Of a stretch of DNA of 5,292 bases, positions 1-4,723 are shown one piece after another. The notes beneath the pieces were generated by a model, which saw nothing but the letters and a program-made list of their open reading frames with translations, had not been told where the DNA came from and did not search any database. Position numbers and translations under genes: made by a program. Origin of the DNA: Gammaproteobacteria bacterium (GTDB lineage: Bacteria > Pseudomonadota > Gammaproteobacteria > Chromatiales > Chromatiaceae); NCBI GenBank assembly GCA_015231665.1, contig JADGBD010000157.1:1-5292 (forward strand), read 5' to 3'. Each line of letters opens with the position of its first letter. The first letter of the stretch is position 1.

Positions 1-284
1 TGGCACAGGTATGCCTTGCTGATGCCGGCTTGGGCTGCCAATACATCCTGCGTCAGCCCGCGATATTCGCGCCAAACCTTGACCGGGTGGATACCGGCCA
101 GCAGTGCATCTACCACAGCCGCAGGAACCGTTTCATCCTCGCCAGAAGCCAGTTTTTTCCTGAATGCATCAAGCAAAGCGCCATCGATCGCATCTTCCGC
201 CGCTTCAAGCAGGGCCTGGTAATCGGCCCAGGGTAGCACCACGTATTCCGGTTTGCCGTCGCGGTTGATGGTTTGGATATTCAT
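1..284 (-). CDS. Antitoxin with XRE-type helix-turn-helix domain, partial (C-terminus beyond window)
   Basis: This is the antitoxin half of a type II toxin-antitoxin module; it should bind and neutralise the RelE-like toxin encoded just upstream and repress the shared promoter. Ninety-four codons are visible before the left edge. Residues 1-30 (MNIQTINRDGKPEYVVLPWA onward) resemble the N-terminal segment of Phd/RelB-like antitoxins, where 'GKPEYVVLP' and an 'Y..LLEA' helix are typical. Residues about 68-94 (VKVWREYRGLTQDVLAAQ, then AGISKAYL) form the start of an XRE/HigA-type helix-turn-helix, with the recognition helix at GISKAYL. The ATG at 284 is preceded by AGGAGG with a 10-base spacer. 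The frame is continuous with the toxin upstream, without a stop. Family assignment is secure; the C-terminal end and exact subfamily cannot be seen. Confidence 0.88.
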   Translation of the reverse strand, partial: MNIQTINRDGKPEYVVLPWADYQALLEAAEDAIDGALLDAFRKKLASGEDETVPAAVVDALLAGIHPVKVWREYRGLTQDVLAAQAGISKAYLC

Positions 285-536
285 TAGATAGATACCTCCT
301 TTTGGTCCGATTTCCGTAACCAGCACCCGCAGCCGTTGTCCATCCAGAAGATACAGCACCCGCCAGTCGCCAACCCGCAGCCGGTATCCGTCTCGGCCAA
401 CCAGCTTTTTGACGCCCTGCGCGCCAAATGGGTCTTGCGCCACCGCCTCGATCTTGCTGCGAATCAGCAACGCCATATTTAGTGGCATGCGCCTGAGTGT
501 GCGAATGGACTGTTTGCTGTATTCGATCTGGTACAT
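285..536 (-). CDS. RelE/ParE-family toxin, reading in frame into the antitoxin
   Basis: This is a RelE/ParE-superfamily toxin; family members of the RelE/HigB type cleave mRNA on the ribosome, while ParE types act on gyrase, and the sequence does not settle which. The 84 residues begin MYQIEYSKQSIRTLRRMP, carry KKLVGRDGYRLRVGDWRVLY at about 43-62 (the conserved K-L-G--GYR-R-G-WR core) and end VTEIGPKGGIY, the usual C-terminal end of this family. No stop follows: the next codons are CTA, then the antitoxin ATG at 284, exactly 84 codons after the toxin ATG at 536. Whether a fused protein or two proteins are made is unknown. No clear Shine-Dalgarno site precedes the ATG at 536; an in-frame TAG at 558-560 excludes a longer N-terminus. 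Toxin-first order matches other RelE/XRE modules. Confidence 0.85.
295..300 (-). promoter_or_regulatory. Shine-Dalgarno site of the antitoxin
   Basis: AGGAGG on the minus strand lies 10 bases upstream of the antitoxin ATG at 284, within the last toxin codons. It supports independent initiation of the antitoxin even though the toxin frame is open through it. Confidence 0.7.
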
Positions 537-543
537 TGCGCAC

Positions 544-572
544 AGGTTAGCTAATTGCTAACGGATAGTCAA
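544..572 (-). promoter_or_regulatory. Candidate promoter of the toxin-antitoxin operon
   Basis: On the minus strand TTGACT (567-572, a good -35) is followed after 17 bases by TAACCT (544-549, a weak -10). A second TTGACT sits directly upstream at 573-578 as a tandem copy. If this pair is used, transcription would start only about one base before the toxin ATG at 536, giving a leaderless or nearly leaderless toxin message. The -10 overlaps the palindrome at 546-562, so a bound repressor would block it. The -35 is convincing; the -10 is not. Confidence 0.35.
546..562. promoter_or_regulatory. Palindromic operator for the toxin-antitoxin operon
   Basis: GTTAGC-TAATT-GCTAAC is a perfect inverted repeat with 6-bp arms and a 5-bp centre, 10 bp upstream of the toxin start. 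Type II antitoxins with helix-turn-helix domains typically bind such dyads over their own promoter, so autoregulation by the antitoxin or the toxin-antitoxin complex is the natural reading. The dyad is seen directly; the binding protein is inferred. Confidence 0.65.
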
Positions 573-639
573 AGTCAAGCCCTGTACAAAGTCGGCGCTG
601 GCGATACGGCGCCATAAACTGGATACGAATCGCAGGCAT

Positions 640-672
640 AAAAAACCCCGCCTCCTTGTGGGAAGCAGGGTT
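640..672 (-). terminator. Rho-independent terminator of the pirin gene
   Basis: Read on the minus strand, a 12-position stem (644-655 with 661-672, two mismatches, loop of five) has GC-rich arms of the CCCTGCTTCC / GGAGGCGGGG kind and runs into TTTTTT (640-645). It lies about 100 bp downstream of the pirin stop and isolates that gene from the toxin-antitoxin operon, which is on the same strand. Confidence 0.8.
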
Positions 673-775
673 TGAGGGGGTTACCTCTTGTGGAGATTGG
701 GGTTGGGTTGGAGATTAATCCAAACCTGACCCTTTTAATCTTTCCGGTAGTCTCCAGTGGGATTGAAGGTTGGGG

Positions 776-1483
776 TCATTGCTCGGGCGGCAGGTCGAAC
801 AGCAACACCTCGGCATCGTCGCTGCCCTGCAGTTCGATGCGGGCACCGGCATCGATTCGGGCGCCATCACCTGCCTGCAGGGGCTGGCCGTTGAGCATCG
901 CTTCTCCCCGGGCCAGATGGACATAGCCCGGCCGATCCCCCGCCAGTTGGTGGCTGGCCGTCTGCCCCGAGGCAAACACGCCGGAGTAGAGCAGGGCATC
1001 CTGGTTGGAGCGCAGCGAGCCATCCCGGCCATCGGGCGAGACGATCAGCTGCAGCCGACCCTGGCGCTCGGTGTAGGGGAACTGCTTCTGTTCGTAGCTG
1101 GGCTCGACGCCGAGTTGGTTGGGCCGCAGCCAGATTTGCAGGAAGTGCACCGGCTCGCTTTCCGAGTAGTTGAACTCGCTGTGCTCGACGCCGGTGCCGG
1201 CGCTCATGCGCTGTACTTCGCCGGGCTTGATCAGGGTACCGTGGCCCATGCTGTCGCGGTGGACCAAGGCGCCCTCCAGCACGTAGCTGACGATCTCCAT
1301 GTCGCTGTGGCCGTGGGTGTCGAAGCCGGCGCGGCCCAGCACGGTGTCATCGTTGATCACGCGCAGGTTGGAAACGCCCATGTGGCGCGGGTCGTAGTAA
1401 CGGCCGAAGGAGAAGCTGTGGTGGCTGTCAAGCCAACCGAAGTTGGCGTGGCCTCTGTCTTGGGCAGGTCGAATCTGGATCAT
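776..1483 (-). CDS. Pirin family protein (YhhW-like bicupin)
   Basis: This is a pirin-family bicupin of 235 residues, close in length to E. coli YhhW, for which quercetin 2,3-dioxygenase activity has been described; the physiological substrate is generally unknown. The N-terminal cupin carries the metal site: H57 and H59 in THGHSDMEIVSYVLEG, and H101 and E103 in SAGTGVEHSEFN, in the same spacing as the iron/metal ligands of YhhW. Other pirin hallmarks are HHSFSFGRYYDPRHMG (about 21-36) and LRVINDD. The C-terminal half (about 150-235) is a second cupin without obvious ligands, as usual. AGGAG (1492-1496) sits 8 bases before the ATG at 1483. The protein is probably cytoplasmic, since no signal peptide is visible. 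It is divergent from a LysR-type regulator, which likely controls it. Confidence 0.95.
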   Translation of the reverse strand: MIQIRPAQDRGHANFGWLDSHHSFSFGRYYDPRHMGVSNLRVINDDTVLGRAGFDTHGHSDMEIVSYVLEGALVHRDSMGHGTLIKPGEVQRMSAGTGVEHSEFNYSESEPVHFLQIWLRPNQLGVEPSYEQKQFPYTERQGRLQLIVSPDGRDGSLRSNQDALLYSGVFASGQTASHQLAGDRPGYVHLARGEAMLNGQPLQAGDGARIDAGARIELQGSDDAEVLLFDLPPEQ

Positions 1484-1521
1484 GGTGATGGCTCCTCATT
1501 GCCTGTTGCGATGGAAGTAGC

Positions 1522-1550
1522 CTAGTAAAAGCATTGGGAATTAAAAAGCG
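1522..1550 (-). promoter_or_regulatory. Candidate activator-dependent promoter of the pirin gene
   Basis: On the minus strand TACTAG (1522-1527) is a possible -10; the hexamer 17 bp upstream (CGCTTT, 1545-1550) is a poor -35. A start near 1515 would put the centre of the dyad at 1568-1586 about 62 bp upstream, where LysR-type activators usually bind. The match is weak, and the spacing is its main support. Confidence 0.3.
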
Positions 1551-1567
1551 CGACTGTGGCAATAGAC

Positions 1568-1586
1568 TGTTACCCTATGCGTAACA
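1568..1586. promoter_or_regulatory. LysR-type operator in the pirin/lysR intergenic region
   Basis: TGTTAC-CCTATGC-GTAACA is a perfect 6+6 bp inverted repeat with a 7-bp spacer and contains the T-N11-A pattern (T1571 to A1583) typical of LysR-type regulator boxes. It lies between the divergent pirin and LysR-type genes, 85 bp from the pirin start and 94 bp from the regulator start. The dyad is seen directly; binding by the adjacent regulator is inferred from position and form. Confidence 0.65.
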
Positions 1587-1668
1587 ATCAAGGACGCAGG
1601 GATGGGGCAGTCGCGCAGGGATCACAAGGTCGTGAAACCCTTGGCGCCCTGGGTTCCTTGTCAGTCAG

Positions 1669-1674
1669 AGGAGG
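1669..1674 (+). promoter_or_regulatory. Shine-Dalgarno site fixing the GTG start of the LysR-type regulator
   Basis: AGGAGG is followed after five bases by GTG at 1680, which begins V-DDLQAFVRVVEEQGF, the usual first residues of a LysR-type regulator. The upstream in-frame ATG at 1602 has no comparable site and would add 26 residues unlike the family. Confidence 0.75.
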
Positions 1675-1679
1675 TGTGG

Positions 1680-2561
1680 GTGGACGATCTGCAGGCATTT
1701 GTTCGGGTGGTGGAGGAGCAGGGCTTTTCCGCTGCGGCGCTACGGCTCGATACCACCGCCGCGGCGATCAGTCGCCGGGTCAAGGCGCTGGAGCAGCGGC
1801 TCGGTGTGCGTCTGCTGCAACGCACCACCCGCAAGGTGCAGTTGACCGAGGCCGGGGAGGCCTTCTATAGCTCGGTGCGGCGCATTCTGGATGATCTGCA
1901 GGGGGCAGAGGAACGGGCGCGCCAGCACGCCGGCGAAGTGGCAGGCGAGCTGCGCATCGCCGCGCCCATGTCCTACGGCCAGCGCGTACTGGCGCCCCTG
2001 GTGGCGGCCTTTGCCCGCAGTCACCCGCGTCTGCGGCTAAGTCTGCTGTTGGAGGACAACGAGACCGATCTGGTGGACAGCGGGGTGGATCTGGCCCTGC
2101 GCATCAGCTACCCGATGGACGGCTCCCATGTTGCCCGGCCGCTGCTGCCGATTCCCCGCCACCTGTGCGCATCACCGGACTACCTGGACCGGCGAGGCAC
2201 ACCCACCACGCCAACGGACCTGCTCGGGCACGACTGTCTGCACTACAACCTGATTCGCGAGCACGAAGAGTGGACCTTCGCCACCCCTGAGGGGGAACAG
2301 ACCCTGTCGATTCGTGGGGTGTTCTGCAGCAACAATGGCGATGCCCTGTGCGAGGCGGCCATCCAGGGCCTCGGCATCACCCTGTTGCCAGAATTCATCG
2401 TTGCCCCGGCCCTGGCCGAGGGTCGCCTGGTGCGCCTGCTGGCCGAGCACGAACGTTCACCGCTGACCCTGTTCGCGCTCTACCCAAGCCGGCATTTCGT
2501 GCCGACTAAGGTGCGCCTGCTGCTGGACTTTCTCAAGCAACACCTGGTAGCCAGTCGATGA
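1680..2561 (+). CDS. LysR-type transcriptional regulator
   Basis: This is a LysR-type DNA-binding regulator of 293 residues, a normal family length from the GTG start. Residues 2-59 form the winged helix-turn-helix: DDLQAFVRVVEEQGFSAAA, then TTAAAISRRVKALEQRLGVR with the recognition helix, then LLQRTTRKVQLTEAGEAFY. A linker helix (about 60-88) leads into GELRIAAPMSYGQRVLAPLV and the two-lobed effector domain (about 90-290), with the DSGVDLALRIS motif at about 135-145 and GLGITLLPEFIV near 228-239. The arrangement resembles the CrgA/DmlR-like subgroup. The effector is not evident. The gene is divergent from pirin across a perfect dyad, so pirin is the likely target along with the regulator's own gene. 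It converges with the histidine kinase gene downstream. Confidence 0.95.
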   Translation: MDDLQAFVRVVEEQGFSAAALRLDTTAAAISRRVKALEQRLGVRLLQRTTRKVQLTEAGEAFYSSVRRILDDLQGAEERARQHAGEVAGELRIAAPMSYGQRVLAPLVAAFARSHPRLRLSLLLEDNETDLVDSGVDLALRISYPMDGSHVARPLLPIPRHLCASPDYLDRRGTPTTPTDLLGHDCLHYNLIREHEEWTFATPEGEQTLSIRGVFCSNNGDALCEAAIQGLGITLLPEFIVAPALAEGRLVRLLAEHERSPLTLFALYPSRHFVPTKVRLLLDFLKQHLVASR

Positions 2562-2582
2562 ATCCCTTGCCCGAGACCCATG

Positions 2583-2600
2583 AAAAAGCCCACTCGGGGC
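2583..2600 (-). terminator. Possible terminator for the histidine kinase gene
   Basis: On the minus strand GCCC-CGAGT-GGGC is followed directly by TTTTT (2583-2587), a short intrinsic terminator form about 120 bp past the kinase stop. The stem is only 4 bp. Part of it can instead pair in a longer hairpin, CCCGAG (2570-2575) with CTCGGG (2593-2598), so the assignment is uncertain. Confidence 0.4.
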
Positions 2601-2722
2601 CAGCCGCTCGCCTAAAGTGTTGGTGGGTTGCTGAGGCAGACAAAAATCCCAATCACTTTGCGTAGTTCCACTTCTTTCCAGATAAATTGGACTTTGGGTG
2701 CACTCTGTCTCAGCTCCGCCCC

Positions 2723-4198
2723 TTAGGCAGCCGTCTCCAGAGGCAACTGGATATGGAAGGTGGAGCCCAAGCTGACGTCTGAGGTCACCGCCATCTGGCC
2801 GCGATGCTGCTCGACGATAATGTAGTGCGAAAAAGACAGACGCTGCCCGGCGTCGAACTCCACCGCGGGTGGGTTGTTGGTGAAGAAGGGCTCGAAAATA
2901 TACATCTGCTCTTCGCTGGTCAGGCCCTGGCCGTTGTGCTGGATTTTGATCCAGAGGTTGCCGTAGTTTTCCGCTAAGCGGATTTTGAGGGTGGGCTGGA
3001 AGCTTTCATGGTTGGCCCGCTGCTTGAGGGAATAGCAGGCGTGGCGGAAGAGGCTGATAAAGACCAGCTGTAGTTCGGTTGCATAGCAGGAGACCAGCGG
3101 CAGGTTCTTGTCGTAGTTGCGTTCGATGGTTATCTCGCTGAACTGCAGGCCTTCGGAGGCGGCAATCACTTCGCTGGCCAGCTGGATAGAGTTGTCCATG
3201 ACGTCTGCTACGCTGGTTATCTGCTTTTTGCCGCTGCGGCCACGTGCGATGGCCAGCAGGTTGCCGATAATGCTGGACACCTGGTCGCCCTTGGTCAGCA
3301 TCTCACATAGGATCGTATTCAGCCGTCCCGCCTGCGCTTGTCCGCCATTACAATCGGAATTGTTCTCCGCTAGGATGCTGCGAAAGCGCTCCATATCCAT
3401 CATCATCGCCCGCAGGGGCAGGTTGATATCGTGCGCCATGGTGGAGGCTAACTCGCCCATAAAGGACATCTTGTCGTTATGGATCAGCATATTTTCCGCC
3501 GCGACCTGCTTGGTCACGTCTTCCACCAGAATGACGACCCCTGCGTCGTCCTGGTTCTGTAGCGGATAGATGGTCACGTCGAAGTGATAGAGATCGCTGT
3601 AGCTCTGCTTCAGATGGATGGTTTGTTGGGACTCGATCGATTTCTGGATATGTTCCGGCAGCACGGTGGTTTTGGGATAGGCTTCCCACAGGGTCTTACC
3701 CAAGGCCCGCTTGGCGGGGATGCCGGATACCTCGGCGGCGCGTTTGTTCCATTGCGTGATCAGACCATCTTTATCGAGTCCCACCAGAATCAACGGCATC
3801 GAGTTCAAAATATCGCGGATATAGGACTCCGATGCGCGCAGCTGGTCCGCGGTGACCAGGTGACGCGCGATCTCATCTTCCAATAACAGGTTGCTTTGCT
3901 TGAGGTGCTGATTGGAAAGATCGAGCGATGCGGTACGTTCCTGCACCCGCTGCTCCAGTTCGTTGCGAATGGCGGTCAGTTCCCGGTTGGCCTTATGGGC
4001 TCGGCGCCTGGCCAGGAACAGGTACACCGTCACTATCGAGAGCAGGATGATCAGGGTGGCACTGCTCCAGTTGGCCAGGTGCTGCCAGTTGGTCTTGCCT
4101 TCGGGGTCTTTGAACAGCGTGCTGATGCCGGTCAAGTTCCAGGAGCTGTAGAGATAGAGCGCGATAAAAAGCGCAACAAAGAGCAGTCTGTTTTTCAT
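2723..4198 (-). CDS. Membrane PAS sensor histidine kinase with degenerate ATP-binding boxes
   Basis: This is an inner-membrane two-component sensor of 491 residues from the ATG at 4198; a TTG two codons earlier is possible, and neither has a clear Shine-Dalgarno site. In order: membrane helix about 5-22, a short periplasmic loop, membrane helix about 46-63, a coiled coil about 65-120, a PAS domain about 121-235, a dimerisation/phosphoacceptor domain with ELASTMAHDINLPL (H256 as phosphoacceptor), and an ATPase domain about 368-489. Several catalytic motifs depart from the consensus. The N box reads SLFRHA where NLxxNA is expected (S382, H386). The G1 box has H421 in place of the adenine-binding Asp (QHNGQG). 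The G2 box reads GQRLSFS in place of GxGLGLS. The F box FEPFFTN is intact. Autokinase activity is therefore doubtful. No response regulator gene is within the window. The domain assignment is firm; loss of activity is inferred. Confidence 0.9.
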   Translation of the reverse strand: MKNRLLFVALFIALYLYSSWNLTGISTLFKDPEGKTNWQHLANWSSATLIILLSIVTVYLFLARRRAHKANRELTAIRNELEQRVQERTASLDLSNQHLKQSNLLLEDEIARHLVTADQLRASESYIRDILNSMPLILVGLDKDGLITQWNKRAAEVSGIPAKRALGKTLWEAYPKTTVLPEHIQKSIESQQTIHLKQSYSDLYHFDVTIYPLQNQDDAGVVILVEDVTKQVAAENMLIHNDKMSFMGELASTMAHDINLPLRAMMMDMERFRSILAENNSDCNGGQAQAGRLNTILCEMLTKGDQVSSIIGNLLAIARGRSGKKQITSVADVMDNSIQLASEVIAASEGLQFSEITIERNYDKNLPLVSCYATELQLVFISLFRHACYSLKQRANHESFQPTLKIRLAENYGNLWIKIQHNGQGLTSEEQMYIFEPFFTNNPPAVEFDAGQRLSFSHYIIVEQHRGQMAVTSDVSLGSTFHIQLPLETAA

Positions 4199-4434
4199 AT
4201 ACAACCAATCAATACGGTGGCGGCTGAGGGCGAGGGGTATTATTAACCGGATAGATTCTACTGGGTTCTAGCCGGGCAAAAATCGCGTTCGCCCCTTACT
4301 CCCTACTGCTGGTTTTCGCAGGGTAGGTAGGTGAACACGGACACCACGGTGCAGGTGGGGTCCATAATCGCACACATCCGGCTAACTTTGGGTGCGTCCA
4401 TCGGGGGATAAGCGGTACTGTGCAAGCGCCTACA

Positions 4435-4483
4435 GAACTCATAGATCGCTTGGTCGTAGGTTCAAGTCCTACTGGGTCCACTA
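4435..4483 (+). pseudogene. 3' part of a tRNA gene (probably tRNA-Met, anticodon CAT), likely attachment-site remnant
   Basis: The T-arm is perfect: stem GTAGG (4456-4460), loop TTCAAGT (4461-4467), stem CCTAC (4468-4472). It is followed by a 7-base acceptor strand TGGGTCC, discriminator A4480, and CTA where CCA would be expected. Upstream, GAACTCATAGATC resembles the anticodon arm of elongator tRNA-Met (ACTCATAATC), with an apparent extra G, and its stem no longer pairs. No D-arm and no 5' acceptor strand GGACCCA occur upstream. It is therefore a 3' fragment, the part that tyrosine recombinases of integrative elements duplicate at att sites. The tRNA identity is inferred from similarity to gammaproteobacterial tRNA-Met; the fragment itself is clear. 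Confidence 0.7.
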
Positions 4484-4655
4484 TAGCAAGAGTTTGCGGA
4501 TGATCGCCGTCTGGTAGGGCACCATGAGGTAATCGAAAGAAACGGCGAATGGATATTCCATGCTGGTGGATGAAGTCATCGGGCGGATCGGTTTGCGCCG
4601 CGACGGTCCAGGCGAGGACATCCCCTACGTGGGTAGCAAAGCTGTTCATTCGATC

Positions 4656-4686
4656 ATTATCCCACCACAGACCAGCACCCGGTCAA
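4656..4686 (-). promoter_or_regulatory. Possible minus-strand promoter near the tRNA remnant
   Basis: TTGACC (4681-4686) and GATAAT (4656-4661) are good -35 and -10 hexamers on the minus strand, but the spacer is 19 bp, longer than ideal. It would fire towards the tRNA remnant, where no secure gene is found. Confidence 0.25.
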
Positions 4687-4723
4687 CGCTGACCTTTCAG
4701 ATCCCATCCTGATTGCCCCCTGC

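Larger units (their letters stand above)
4199..4723. other. 525-bp stretch without a convincing gene, holding a tRNA remnant
   Basis: The left part (4199-4300) is the upstream region of the kinase gene; TAGAAT and TAATAA on the minus strand are possible -10 elements, but neither has a good -35. The middle holds the tRNA 3' remnant (4435-4483) and a partial copy of its end near 4258. The right part (4484-4723) shows no recognised family in any frame. Reading frames across the tRNA remnant give the familiar non-genuine peptides 'VGSSPTGS' and 'VGLEPTT' that arise from tRNA DNA. The whole stretch looks like a recombination scar. Confidence 0.6.

Noticed and set aside
205..543. Minus-strand frame of 112 codons starting at 543
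   Set aside because: It is out of frame with the RelE-like toxin and XRE antitoxin, which have clear family motifs in the overlapping frame.
594..613. GGCGC / GCGCC inverted repeat upstream of the toxin-antitoxin promoter
   Set aside because: Arms are only 5 bp with a 10-base loop, no T-tract follows, and such pairs are common by chance in GC-rich sequence.
770..1525. Plus-strand open frame of 251 codons opposite the pirin gene
   Set aside because: It is the complement of a clear pirin gene with intact metal ligands; the translation is low-complexity Ala/Val/Gly-rich and matches no family I recognise, as expected for an antisense shadow in GC-rich DNA.
1602..1679. Upstream ATG start for the LysR-type regulator, adding 26 residues
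   Set aside because: No ribosome-binding site precedes it and the added residues are unlike LysR N-termini; GTG at 1680 has AGGAGG five bases upstream.
3477..3689. Minus-strand frame of 70 codons within the histidine kinase gene
   Set aside because: It is a shifted frame wholly inside the PAS-encoding part of a well-supported gene.
4380..4483. A complete functional tRNA gene
   Set aside because: No D-arm or 5' acceptor strand complementary to TGGGTCC can be found upstream, and the anticodon stem does not pair.
4296..4649. Minus-strand frame of 117 codons across the tRNA remnant
   Set aside because: It contains VGLEPTT, typical of spurious frames read from tRNA DNA, has no ribosome-binding site, and no recognisable domain.
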